A stretch of 64,000 nucleotides of DNA from positions 310,001-374,000 of the forward strand of contig CANTFK010000017.1 in NCBI GenBank assembly GCA_947646735.1, written 5' to 3'. Each line of letters opens with the position of its first letter. Position 1 is the first letter of the stretch. The notes under the pieces were generated by a model. It searched no databases and was not told where the DNA came from. It saw only the letters and a list, made by a program, of their open reading frames with translations. Made by a program: the position numbers and the translations under genes. Source of the stretch: Peronospora farinosa (Eukaryota; Oomycota; Peronosporomycetes; Peronosporales; Peronosporaceae). Positions 21,728-32,800 of this stretch are shown piece by piece.

Positions 21728-22047
21728 TGTAACGGGCTAAGGATCCGTTACCGTCTTACACTAAAAGGGCCTTGAGGAAGTGCTCTAAATGAACTCGTAA
21801 ATATAACTCTGTTTTATTTTTGTTTTAGATTTAATTCGCAGTAAGTGCGAATATGTTCCCTAGCTCATGGGAACCACTCAAATATGGAAGTCAATTTATT
21901 ATTGGCTAATTATTGGGTCTGGCACCCCAATAATAAACCAATAATAAATTGACGCGCAGTATCCGCTAATCGGATACTGCCCTATGCCTACTTATGTAAT
22001 TATGTATTAATCCTATAACTACTTATGTAATAGGTAGACCCATTACA
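21728..22047 (-). repeat. Ty3-C 5' LTR
   Basis: 320 bp, TG...CA ends, about 97% identical by eye to 14116-14434, differing by a handful of substitutions and one extra A in the central AT-rich palindrome. The cacgt duplication follows immediately. Confidence 0.93.
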
Positions 22048-22082
22048 CACGTTTAGAAAGGCGGGTCGTGGAAAGGAATACT

Positions 22083-22092
22083 AGTGCTACCA
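22083..22092 (-). other. Primer binding site, Ty3-B
   Basis: The minus strand reads TGGTAGCACT two bases downstream of the Ty3-B 5' LTR. The 40 bp between this site and Ty3-C, joined to the sequence left of 14111, runs into the Ty3-B gag start, confirming the nesting. Confidence 0.7.
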
Positions 22093-22094
22093 AG

Positions 22095-22684
22095 TGTAGA
22101 CGGGCACTTTTAGGAGCCTGCCACGTGCTACTAGCACACACCTTCAAGCAGCGTGAGGAACCGGGTAACCGTCTTACCTCTGCGTGCTGTGATGGGGTCT
22201 TTGGTAGACCGCCGAAGCGCTGCAAACAACAATTGCCGCTTGCCTAAGCGAATTGCGCAACGAACTTATAACAAGTGCTTTACTTACGACACGCCGAAGC
22301 TTATTCAGCTTTTCGTGCGCAGTGAGCGCTAGTTTAGCAAATTCAAGACTGACTTATATTTGATGGAAAATATTTTAAATATATAAATCTTACTACTGAT
22401 TGGTTAACATGTAAAGATCAGATACGCTTCTAAAGAGACGCGTATCCCTAACTGCGAGCGTAAATATATTCAAGCGTGTAATGACGTCCGTCTGTGACGT
22501 TATCCATGACGTCTAGTCCCAACTAGGGGTCATCCCCGTCGAATGCGAATCCATCACTGGATATCACATTCACGAGGGTGGGCACATTGATCCAAGTGGG
22601 AGGTCTGAGGTACCACGTACCCTTTTAGACCTCCCGTTAAGTATCATATACTTAACGGACTCGCGTAACTATTTACCCGTTACA
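22095..22684 (-). repeat. Ty3-B 5' LTR (family shared with Ty3-F)
   Basis: 590 bp, starting TGTAGACGGGCAC and ending ACCCGTTACA on the plus strand. It aligns along its length with the Ty3-F LTR (49513-49683 plus 57433-57852), for example in GGATATCACATTCACGAGGG and CGTATCC. It contains strong palindromes, including an 11-bp stem at 22634-22644/22648-22658. The CWF19-like gene starts only 193 bp beyond it, so the LTR abuts that gene's promoter. Confidence 0.85.
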
Positions 22685-22876
22685 GAAATGGTAAACAATG
22701 CGCAAAAGATTTGGTGTGGTGGAAATAGCCATTTCCTATATATAGATACAGTTTATATAGATGAAGATACTTTCTTAATCTACTAGCGGACCAATCATCA
22801 GCCCATCATGTCGATAATTGGTCTAGATTATTTATACCAATGAGCATCTCGTTTTCTTATCGAGCCATTCGGGACT

Positions 22877-25588
22877 ATGAGCTCGTTGCTACAAGGGCTG
22901 AAGTTTGTGCGGCGCTCGGAGGGCGACGATAGAAAACACAAGAGGAAGGAGAAGAAGAAAGAGAAGAAGCATAAGAAGGAATACAAGAACAGATGTAAAG
23001 ACAAAGTTAGCAGCGAAAAAGTCGAAGAAACGAAGGAGGACGACGAACGTTTCGAAGAGAAGAAGACGATTTTACCACGAGATGAGTGGATGACTATGTC
23101 CTACTTAGAGGCAGAAGCAGACCCTATTGCAACCATTAAGACAGCTGAAGAATTAGACAATGAAGCCAAACAGATGAAGATCCAGGAAGAGATTGACGCC
23201 GGGATGAGAGAACCGGTGACAGGAATGGTCTATGGACTCTATGACCCAAAGAATCCGCATGCTGCTCCGACAATTTCTAGTAAAATAGTACGAGGAGAAG
23301 TTAAAGATATAGAGATGAAAGGAGAGGAAGAAGAAATGCCGTTATTCGGTGATGGAGGAGCCAGTTGGCGAGCAAAAATGTTAAAACGAGCGCACGATCG
23401 GGCGCGATCGTCAGGTGTCGCGTTGGAAAAAGTTGTGAACGAGAGATTTAGGTCGGTGAGTGCATTGAAGGAGGAGGCAAAGGGATCGGCGAGGGAGAAT
23501 GCTCATCTTCAGTACAAACGACATCAGATTGATGACGAAGATGAGGTAAGGATGACACGAAAGCGACAAACTTTGGAAATTGGACGAGATGCAAAGGACA
23601 AAGCACTGTTGTCAAACTACTCGATGCGAGTACAACGATCTGTGGCGCACAACGTGGAGGGTGATAGCAAACGTGAGGAGAGTCGGCGTCAAACGAATCG
23701 AAGCGCTAACCGGGAGGAGGATGGTCCAATCGATTACGACAAGTTGCCTGATTTCGAGAACCGCGGCACTGGAGCTAATGCTTTCCGACTTGTGTGTCCT
23801 CGTAGTCGCACCCGCGATTACGATAAAAAAGCTATTCGAAAACGTGAGTTTTGCCATCAAAAGCGTGGTCGCAGCCGTAGTCGTAGCAGGGGACGATCTG
23901 ATGGTGTTAAACGCCCACGATCGGAAAAACGATCTGGCTCTAGATCTCGACATCGTTCCTGTTCGCCATTCAATCATGACTTAGACTTGTCGGACAAAAG
24001 TGGCTGTGACGGACAGAACCAAAATGATTCGTCAAAGTTTGAGACGCGCGCAACGCTAACCTCAGCTGCAATCACCGAGCACAAAAAAACGGCACATTCT
24101 CGTGCCGAGGATGAAGGAAATGCTGAGAAAGTTGAGATGAAAAAACGCAGTGCATTTTTGTATGGCAACAAGAAGACTGACGCATCCACAATACCAGAGG
24201 CATCGAATGCTTCACCCTCGCTCTTGCCTGATCAGACGTCATTTGAAAATGAGACCGCTAGGGTACCAGTTTCGCCTAGACGAACTACTGTATCTGCTTT
24301 TTTTGCGAATGACAGTGCTAACGAAGAGGACGAAAAGGCCGTGCTCAACAAGTTGGCAGCTAAAGCTTTGCGAGCTCAAATGATGGGCAAGCCAGCTCTT
24401 TTTCGAAAGTTGACAGAACAGCTCAACGAATTGGAGGCTAAGTTAGAACGAGAGAAGACTGCTGCTGCAATTCCACACTTCAAGGCCGTCATTGGTGCGT
24501 TGCCGCCGCTTGAAAAAGAGGACATGCGCTATGGGTCGCGTAAGGGCAAAAAAAAGCTTGCAGATCCCATGATTAGTACGGACGTGGCAGCATCATTGGA
24601 GGAGCTTGTACGAGAGGAGCGTCTGTCTAGTGCACATGTCGGACATGAGAACATGGATGCTGTTCATGCACGGAATATTGTTCGGCTTGGCTCGCGTTAC
24701 AAGGGGACTGCAATGAATGCCCAAAACTTTCCCAGCGGATTTGATGAAGAGGGTCAAGTGGACATGAAGATGTTGCAACAACCTGGTTCGAACTTGACTC
24801 GACGTGCTCAAGTTCAGCGCGAGCACGCAATTGCTGTGAAAGAGACCAAGTGGTGGGATGAGCGGACTCAAAAATGTCAGCTGTGCATGAAGAGTCCAGC
24901 TTTCAAGAAACACTTGACGCTGTCTTTGGGCGAGTTCACTTATCTAGCCGTGCCAAATCGACCTCGATTGCACCCCCGACACTGTTTGATTGTGCCAATT
25001 GATCACACTTGCTCTGCTGTTCAAGCGGATGAGCAGGTAAGGGAAGAAATTACTTGTTTTCAGGGTGCACTTGCCAGTATGTGCGAGAAGAATTACGGTG
25101 CAAGTATGCTGTTTATCGAGCAAACAAGTGCACCTAATCGAAAGCGACACACAATGATTGAGTGCATTCCTGTCGACTCACAGTTGGCGCTGGATATACC
25201 GCTTTACTTCAAGCAAGAGCTGATGCAGGCCACTGGCGAATGGGACATGCATAAACCAATCATTGACACCAGCAAAGGCGGCATCACGAGTCAAGTTCCA
25301 CAAACGTTCTCATACTTTCACATCGGGTGGCGTACTCGTGAAGGACGAGGAGGATATGCTCACGTGATCGAGGATGAAAACACATTTCCGCGAGATTTTG
25401 GCGTGAATGTCGTGGCAGGTATGCTTGATGTGACACTACCTAAGTACGGACGTCACAATGGTGGTAATCGTCGCTCACTCGACGACGACAAGCACGACGT
25501 TTTGGCGTTTCTCAAGGACTGGGAGCCGTTCGATTGGACGCGAGATCTTGATGGTGGAGACTTCAAGTCACAAGCCCGAGACAAATAG
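22877..25588 (+). CDS. CWF19-like spliceosome-associated protein, 903 aa
   Basis: Homologue of fission yeast Cwf19 and human CWF19L2, nuclear factors of late spliceosomes and intron-lariat turnover. The N-terminus (residues 1-65) is Lys/Glu-rich and charged. Residues 325-370 contain RS-type repeats (RGRSRSRSRGRS). The C-terminus holds the two CwfJ domains: CwfJ_C_1, a HIT-like fold, from about residue 660 (CQLCMKS, LHPRHCLIVPIDH), and CwfJ_C_2 to about 885 (HFHIGW-like YFHIGWRTREGRGGYAHVIE, FPRDFG). It is a single uninterrupted exon. Length is close to human CWF19L2. The start was chosen at MSSLLQGLKFVRR, which resembles the family N-terminus. Its promoter is squeezed against the Ty3-B LTR. 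Confidence 0.95.
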   Translation: MSSLLQGLKFVRRSEGDDRKHKRKEKKKEKKHKKEYKNRCKDKVSSEKVEETKEDDERFEEKKTILPRDEWMTMSYLEAEADPIATIKTAEELDNEAKQMKIQEEIDAGMREPVTGMVYGLYDPKNPHAAPTISSKIVRGEVKDIEMKGEEEEMPLFGDGGASWRAKMLKRAHDRARSSGVALEKVVNERFRSVSALKEEAKGSARENAHLQYKRHQIDDEDEVRMTRKRQTLEIGRDAKDKALLSNYSMRVQRSVAHNVEGDSKREESRRQTNRSANREEDGPIDYDKLPDFENRGTGANAFRLVCPRSRTRDYDKKAIRKREFCHQKRGRSRSRSRGRSDGVKRPRSEKRSGSRSRHRSCSPFNHDLDLSDKSGCDGQNQNDSSKFETRATLTSAAITEHKKTAHSRAEDEGNAEKVEMKKRSAFLYGNKKTDASTIPEASNASPSLLPDQTSFENETARVPVSPRRTTVSAFFANDSANEEDEKAVLNKLAAKALRAQMMGKPALFRKLTEQLNELEAKLEREKTAAAIPHFKAVIGALPPLEKEDMRYGSRKGKKKLADPMISTDVAASLEELVREERLSSAHVGHENMDAVHARNIVRLGSRYKGTAMNAQNFPSGFDEEGQVDMKMLQQPGSNLTRRAQVQREHAIAVKETKWWDERTQKCQLCMKSPAFKKHLTLSLGEFTYLAVPNRPRLHPRHCLIVPIDHTCSAVQADEQVREEITCFQGALASMCEKNYGASMLFIEQTSAPNRKRHTMIECIPVDSQLALDIPLYFKQELMQATGEWDMHKPIIDTSKGGITSQVPQTFSYFHIGWRTREGRGGYAHVIEDENTFPRDFGVNVVAGMLDVTLPKYGRHNGGNRRSLDDDKHDVLAFLKDWEPFDWTRDLDGGDFKSQARDK

Positions 25589-25727
25589 TATTGATCAACA
25601 TCTCCGTGCAATATCTCTTGTATGGTTTTGTGTACCGGGCATGTTTTTCGTGCTGCCAGATCATTCCGTCTAACCCGATCACGATCATCTGTAAGTACGC
25701 ACAGAACGCCTTCTTCTGTTTCAGATG

Positions 25728-26749
25728 TCAGCGGTGGGGATGTTCGTCTGGTAATTGATAGGCGACGTAGAACGCAGCATGTTCGCCAACATTACATTGT
25801 CGGCGTAGTCCGTATCTGGAATGTATTCGTACGCTGTTCACACCCCACACCAAATGAGAAACCACAGTATCAAATAGTCTGGCTTCACTCATTTTACCCG
25901 CGTATGTGTCGATGACGTCTTCCTTAGACTTAACCACAACAGTTGTGACCATACATTGCACTGCAAAAATCACGGCATGGAGACCAGAAGCCAAACAGCC
26001 CGCAGTTGTTCGTCGTGAATTGTTGTGCGTCTCCAACCCCTAGCAATGTCAGCAAAACGGATGAGAAAAACGACATCACGGAGCCAGCGAAGTATCTTAC
26101 GTACCCAGTAGAGAGCTCCCTGAAAAGCCATCACTAAAATAAAGACCGACACTCCGACCAGGAACCCAATCTACATTGACAGCAGCACGTAAATAACAGT
26201 CTTAACGCAGTAGTATCTGCTGAAAATCTCACGGAAAAAGCGGAGGGCGTCTTGTTCAGGATAACGATAGCAACGAAAGTAAAGACCACGTAGACACTGG
26301 CTGTAAGTGCCGCGTCAAAGCCTACGTTAGGCTTCTTTAATAGAAACATGGTATTTACTAGCAACGCGCATGACAGAATCTATAGCATTGAGTAATCAAA
26401 AAGATCATTAGCAGAACCTCTGACCGTCTAACTGGGATGTTGAATAGCGGACCAACTAAAACGCGGGTCGAGACTAAAAATAGTGCAATAAGCAGCCAGG
26501 ACATAGTGTTACTTGTAAATGCATTAGCTATATACGCACCATGTTGCCGGCTAGCGCCGTATTGAGAAGCTTGCGGCGAGTTTCGAGCATTTCGATTGAG
26601 TGAGAATTGGTGATTTTCCTAGCAAATTCAGGTTGTTTTCTGAAAATGGTAATAACAAAACCTAATGACGATTGCGATAGGGAGGTGCCATCGAAGTTTG
26701 ACGATGGGGTTCTTAAGCTAAAGATTGTAAAACGATAAGCTTTGATCAT
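25728..26749 (-). pseudogene. Degraded multi-pass membrane protein locus, unidentified
   Basis: The minus strand gives successive hydrophobic stretches in changing frames: SWLLIALFLVSTRVLVGPLF near 26400-26510, FDAALTASVYVVFTFVAIVI near 26300, and GVSVFILVMAFQGALYW near 26110-26160. No continuous frame joins them and no start is clear. It reads like a multi-transmembrane gene decaying by frameshift; unannotated introns are an alternative. I do not recognise the family. Confidence 0.35.
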
Positions 26750-27256
26750 GTACTAAAGATATTGGAAACGACAAACTTGAAGACTGGGATCCCCAGGCTA
26801 GCTACTACTGAGTCTGTTTAGGACACCACCAAAGACACGGCATAGTAGACTGACTAATAACCTTTATGGTTTACAAAAGTCCAAAGCTACGTCGTACTCC
26901 AGGATATGTCTCTTGTCGGCTACAGTGACCATGCCGTTCTGGCTGCTAGTTGACAAGCGTGTATCGGACCAATTTTCTTTGCTAGGAGTTGATAGTCTTA
27001 CCCTTCATGACCGCTTGCAAAAAGCCGTCGAACTGATTTGCAGACACCGAAGCGGTGTCTGCGTGGCGCAAGGACGCAGCCAGTCGTTGTTTCCTCCCCT
27101 TATTGGCCGCCTGAGCGAACCGTCGGATTTGAGGTGGGATCGCCAAAGCCATCACACGTGGCGCGAAGACGTTACCAACCGTAGTATTATTCCCTTAAAT
27201 GGCCGCTTGAACCGTTGAACTTTGTGATCGTCGAAGCGCGAAGACGCCATGGGCGG
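26750..27256. other. Intergenic, no recognisable gene
   Basis: Only short open frames occur here, for example 26913-27218 on the plus strand, with no family resemblance I can support. The stretch ends at the left target duplication of the LINE and joins 28933 onward in the pre-insertion sequence. Confidence 0.5.
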
Positions 27257-27271
27257 AAGAAGTACAATGTA

Positions 27272-28917
27272 GAGAGAGAGAACAGATTGTCTATTTACTG
27301 ATTAGTGCAAGATCTCTGGTAGGTAGTTAACCATACTAGCAACGCTGGAGGGTCCAGGAATTGCCTACGGCTGGCAGCACGTCTATGAACGCCGGACTGC
27401 CCTCTCGGTTCTGATATAAATATGTCGTAACATGCAGATAGTTGGGCTCCACGGACGGCTGTGGCCGCCCTGCAATGGAGACGTTTGATGAGCGCCCTCA
27501 GTTGGAGCTGAATCCGATTCCAGATCAAAGTTTCACTGGCTTGTATCGGAATAAGCGCATTGTTAAAAATCCTATCCACGCGAACTTGCCAGAGCATTGT
27601 GATAATGACGGTCACTGCGACTTCCCAAATCGTCCTCCAGGCTGTGGCGAATAGATCAATGTCTTCCGGGTACCGGGCTAACAGCTTTGCTGTGACCTTC
27701 GGCGAGATGCGTGGTACGCTACAGTTTGCGCAGTGTTCGAGCCAATCCAGGCGGTGGGTAGGATGGTGAGGTGTACTCTCCCAATGACTGATAAGCCGGG
27801 CCCAGATTGCCTGAGCGCGGGGACATCCCCAAAAGAGATGCTCCTGGGTTTCCTTTTGGCCTACACATTCCAAATATGTGCATGATCCGTCCGGGGGTCG
27901 GTTTTGGTACCAAAAGTTTAGCTGTCCGGTAGCGTGTCGATATCGTGTCCATAGCTGGTATTCCGTTACCGCATGGCCGTGATCCCATAGCTGAGCCGGC
28001 GTGACATTTAGAGCTGTGCATTGCCACCGCGTATTCTGGCTCTTGGTGGCTAGCCGATCGATGACCTGCTTCAGCGGTGCTGCGAGACCGCGCTTTGTCG
28101 CCTGAAAAGCTTGTTTCTTCAAAAAAGTGAATAGTCGATGGTTGGGGACCCTAGGCGGTGCGGACCACGGATAGTGGTGGATCTGTGGGCTGGAAAAAAG
28201 ACAACCCCATGTCGGCTGAGCTTGCTCTCCGCTTGTTGGGTGAGTTCCTGCGATTTCCCTTTTACTAGCGGCGGAGCACCGTCGAAAACCCAAGTTATGC
28301 CATCGTGGCATTGAGTGAGCTCCCAACTCTAAGGGCGATCAGATTCATCAGAGAGTGAAACGCCTCGAACCTTGCCTGGCCCGATCAGCACCCATGAGAT
28401 GGCTTGCGTGAATGGTAGCTGTTGCCTTAGCCGCAATGGGCTTGGGCACCCTACCGGATTTCCCACGTCTAGTGGCGGCGACGAAAGTAAAATTATGATC
28501 GCCCATTCTCGAAGTTTCGCATGCGAATGGCGGGGGTCATGGACATCCGTGTCAATGCCGCTGAAGACGAATTCTTGGGGGCCTGTCCGCTGGATGTGGA
28601 TTTGTTCGAGGGATACATCACGAATTCTGTTATATTTGGATCGGGACAGCTCGAGCGCCTGCGGTGAGAGAATCCAAGGATTACCACTCCACTGAAAAGT
28701 CTGCCAAAATCGTTTATCTCCTGAGGCCAAATCTCATCCCCTTGAGGCCGCCATGGAAGGGGCTCGGAGAGGTGCAAAATCCAGTCATTTTCCTCCCACC
28801 AACTGGTCGATGATGACCGAAGGTTCGGTAGATGTTCTTGTACTCGTGCTAGGATTACCGCCGTTTGCGCGATGTCTGGCCGTAATGTGCAGCCGAGTTC
28901 ATGGATCACATCGGGAT
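27272..28917 (-). mobile_element. 5'-truncated non-LTR retrotransposon (LINE)
   Basis: The minus strand encodes the C-terminal part of a LINE ORF2, best at 27295-28326. It ends with a zinc-binding RVT-associated motif (CTYLECVGQKETQEHLFWGC, Cys-x-x-x-Cys ... His ... Cys) followed by a Trp-rich helical tail, as in plant-type LINEs. The region 28329-28917 continues the same protein in other frames. The reverse transcriptase domain itself is absent, as expected from 5' truncation. A perfect 15-bp direct repeat, aagaagtacaatgta, flanks it (27257-27271 and 28918-28932). The 3' end, at low coordinates, finishes in a CT-repeat tail rather than poly(A). Confidence 0.82.
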
Positions 28918-28932
28918 AAGAAGTACAATGTA

Positions 28933-29879
28933 ACAATGTCGATTGATTGAAGCTCGATCTTGTGGCGTTCGGCAGGCAGTCCACGCACGCACAAGAAGCA
29001 CGCAAAAAGAGATGGGTAAGGATAGTAGAGAAAGGCAGACGAGTTATTTAACCTTTTAGCGGGTGCAGAATGTCTAGTAGTTCCTAAGTCTGGTTAGCAG
29101 CTCCGGTGCTCCGGTGATTGTACGAGGCTGGTCACTGCGGTGACGCTCTTGAAATTGTCCGGCTATGATAATGAAGCATCGCAGTAAATGTGTGCCGTTG
29201 TTTATGCCCTTATAAGCCGCACGGACGCTCAGGTATCTGAAACGGGCGGTCGCCGGAGCGACAGCGCGTGTCGTGGGGTGTTGCCCCCTTTATGACCGCG
29301 GTCCTTCAAACTGACTTGTGCGTTTGACGAAGCACGCCGCCAGTCTGCTGTCCGCACGACCGGTGGCCGCTTGAGATGCATGGCCGAGACATGACCCCAT
29401 CCACTTCGGCTCCCGCGAGAGAGGGTTTCTGCTCAAGGTAAAGTGTCCGTAATGAGGGGCTGCGGCTGGACTGGCTTGAGCTTGACCGCTATATTTGATA
29501 GAGTAGAAGGCAGGCTTAATTGTTGACACATCGAAAGTTCCAAATCGCTTGAATCTCTAACAGCAGTAATTTAAATCGCCCCCCCAGCCCACGAACCAGA
29601 CGTGCTCACCTTAACAAAACTTGACACTTCCTCCTCTCTCAATCGGTGGGCCAGTTCTGCCCATTCTCTGTCGTTAATTAAACTCTACGTTTCGGAATCA
29701 AGGTAGTACCAAAAGTATCGCCTATTGCGCACGAGCAGAAAATGTAACACTCCAACCCTAATGTTGCATTCCACGTTCCGCTAATATCAAATATAAGCCG
29801 AACGTGAACTTGACAACACCATTACACAACGTTCTGTCTTATTTTAGTTCGGGCTTTGTAAGCCCGAGGTCACAAAACC
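28933..29879. other. Intergenic and upstream region of jacalin gene 1
   Basis: No gene-like frame is supported. The last 300 bp are AT-richer and presumably hold the promoter. A 7-bp-stem hairpin (tcgggct/agcccga) lies at about 29848-29867, just before the start codon. No oomycete initiator consensus was clear. Confidence 0.5.
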
Positions 29880-32800
29880 ATGACGATTTTACAAGTGTTT
29901 TGGACATTTTTATGCCTGCTCCTTGTAGTCGTTCATAGCGTCTTCTCTAGCCCAAACGATTCCGTTCGACGGAGCGAGAGTGTTGGAGGATTTCACGGAA
30001 ACGACTTCTCCGACGAAACCTTGGTCGGTGCGGGGCAAACCATTGGCTCAATTACAATTTATATCGATCGAAAACTTGTCAATGGTATTTCTTTGAAAGT
30101 GATAGGCCCGAAGGCAGCAAAATTCATGCACGGAGGAAGTGACGGGAAGAAAAATGTACTGAAGCTCGGTGTAGAGGAGTACATCACGTCGATGGAGGTG
30201 CATTGGGGCCACAAAGAGGGCCATACCCAGATTTTCTGCCTCAGCTTTAAAACAAGTGCAGGTAACTCAGTCTCTGGCGGGTCCATGACGGAGAGAAATA
30301 ATACGGTCAAAGCGCCAGAAGGATTTCAGCTTGGTGGTTTTTTTGGTCTGGATAGCAACACAATTGACAGGTTGGGGGTGATTTGGACCCGTATTTCGAC
30401 AGAAGATCCGGAATATTTGAGTGCATTGGAAAGCGGCAATTTTGCTACTGGGGCGTTCTCTGAGGGGTTATCTGCTGCAGAGTCTGTTGATACTTCGGCT
30501 GAGTCTGCGGATACACTAGAATCTTTCGATGGTGCTTTAGTTGGGTCTACGGCTGCTTCAGCCAGGTATGAAGAAGCAGACTCGACATTAACATCCACTG
30601 TCGGTTTAGTTAAAACGCAGGCTACGAAAGCCTCAGCTATAGAAACATCAAGACAAGAAGCTGTGAAGTTTGCTAAAGACCCGTCAAAAGACGACTATGA
30701 CATATCATTTACAGATGGCTCTGCAGAACCGTCCGAAGAAAGATCATCAATTGACTTCATAAATTTAGCAGAAGACTCCACATCGGGCCCTGCAGCTCTG
30801 GTAGACCATAAAGCCTCGCCACTACCAGACCATAAAGCCTCGCCACCACCAGACCATAAAGCACTCCCAGCAGCCCCAAAAATGTCTGTGAAAGATTCCA
30901 TAGTCTTAAGCGAGAGATTTGGCGCGTCTGATCACGGAAAAGACTTTTCAGACCAAAATTTAGTCAATTCAGGCCAAACCGTCAAATCCATCGCTATATA
31001 CGCGGGTAAGCGTCTTGATGGTATAACGCTAACAAACTCAGCACCCAAACCCCTCACTTTTACCCACGGCGGTACTGGTGGAGAGCGGAAGGAACTCCAG
31101 CTTGGTAAGGACGAGCACATCAATTCGATGGAGGTTCACTGGGGCAAAAAAGATGGTCATACACGAATTTTCTACGTGAGCTTCCTCACGAGCGCGGGAA
31201 ACACGCTTTCGGGGGGGGTCGATGACAAGTGATAAGAAAACGGTAAAAGCCCCCGAAGGCTTTCAGTTGGCCGGTTTTTTTGGCAAGGATGGCCAGGAGA
31301 TTGACGCGCTGGGAGCGGTTTGGGCGTATATTGATCTCGTCAAACCCGAGCCAACGCCACCACCGGACCATAAAGCCCCGCCACCACCAGACCATAAAGC
31401 TCCACCATCACCAGACCATAAAGCCCCACCATCACCAGACAATAAAGCCCCGCCACCATCAGATCCTAAAGCCCCACCACCAGACAATAAAGCCTCGCCA
31501 CCACCAGATCATAAAGCCCCACCCCCACCAGACAATAAAGCCCCGCCACCATCAGATCCTAAAGCCCCACCACCAGACCATAAAGCACCCCCAGCAGCCC
31601 CAACAATGTCTGTGAAAGATTCCATAGTCTTAAGCGAGAGATTTGGCGCGTCTGATCACGGAAAAGACTTTTCAGACCAAAATTTAGTCAATTCAGGCCA
31701 AACCGTCAAATCCATCGCTATATACGCGGGTAAGCGTCTTGATGGTATAACGCTAACAAACTCAGCACCCAAACCCCTCACTTTTACCCACGGCGGTACT
31801 GGTGGAGAGCGGAAGGAACTCCAGCTTGGTAAGGACGAGCACATCAATTCGATGGAGGTTCACTGGGGCAAAAAAGATGGTCATACACGAATTTTCTACG
31901 TGAGCTTCCTCACGAGCGCGGGAAACACGCTTTCGGGGGGGTCGATGACAAGTGATAAGAAAACGGTAAAAGCCCCCGAAGGCTTTCAGTTGGCCGGTTT
32001 TTTTGGCAAGGATGGCCAGGAGATTGACGCGCTGGGAGCGGTTTGGGCGTATATTGATCTCGTCAAACCCGCGGCAACGCCGGTCCTACCTCCAATTACC
32101 GTTGAAGACTCGCCAGACGCAGCTGCTGAAGATGATATAGCAGGAAGCTTGTCGGAAGTGAAGACAAAGACAAACAAGAGAGCCGTTCAATTGAGTGAGT
32201 CGTTTGGTGGGCCTCACGGAGAACAGTTTTCTGATCAGCCCGCTGTCATTTCTGGAATGACCGTCGCTTCCGTCACGATTCGTGCGGCAAAGCGTCTTGA
32301 CGGTCTCACGGTTCGAGTGTCTGCACCGAAGGAGATGACATTCACACATGGCGGAACCGGTGGCAAGGAAAACACCCTTACGCTCGAACCAGGTGAGTAC
32401 ATTACGACTATGGAGGTGCACTGGGCTAAGAAACAAGTAGATGGTAAAACGCGTATCTTTTACTTGAGCTTGGGTACGAGCAAAGGGAAAACAGTCTCCG
32501 GTGGAACGAAGACGGCTGAAAAGGGATCGGTAACAGCGCCCGAGGGCTACCAACTTGCCGGCTTTTTTGGTCGGGATGGCGACGAAATTGACCATTTGGG
32601 TGCGGTGTGGTCAAGTATTGCAGCAGTTAACGAGACCATTCTCCCCTCAGCAAATGACGACATTGCACTTAGCGAGTTATTTGGCGGCCCCCACGGCATT
32701 GCATTCTCGGACATTACTAAGATCAAGTTTGGGCAGACAGTCAGCTCTGTTACGATTCGATCGGCAGAGCGAGTTGATGCCGTGACGCTGCAAATCACTT

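Larger units (their letters stand above)
14116..22047 (-). mobile_element. Ty3-C: full-length Ty3/gypsy chromovirus with 5-bp duplication
   Basis: The element is bounded by LTRs at 14116-14434 and 21728-22047 and flanked by the direct repeat cacgt (14111-14115 and 22048-22052). It reads on the minus strand: primer site, intact gag, pol with protease through chromodomain, and an antisense frame on the plus strand at the 3' end. The LTRs differ at roughly nine positions by eye, so the insertion is fairly young but not new. It lies within Ty3-B, just downstream of that element's primer site. Pol carries several frameshifts and one nonsense codon, so this copy is probably not autonomous. Confidence 0.95.
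7362..22684 (-). mobile_element. Ty3-B: Ty3/gypsy element, host of nested insertions
   Basis: Reading on the minus strand: 5' LTR (22095-22684), primer site, gag (14103 down to about 11850), protease, RT, RNase H, integrase, then the antisense-frame/chromodomain region, where it is cut at 7362 by Ty3-A. Its remaining 3' part must lie beyond Ty3-A, off-window. Ty3-C splits it between the primer site and gag, and a hAT element splits gag. It is the same family as Ty3-F: long stretches such as 8222-9200 and 59960-60920 are near-identical. It is heavily degraded by stops and frameshifts, consistent with being the oldest layer. Confidence 0.88.

Noticed and set aside
26913..27218. A 101-aa plus-strand gene
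   Set aside because: No recognisable features and no supporting context; could be chance in GC-moderate DNA.
29880..31232. A separate 450-aa jacalin gene ending at 31232
   Set aside because: The stop arises from one extra G in a homopolymer; the duplicated segment with seven Gs stays open, so one gene with a frameshift is more likely than two genes.
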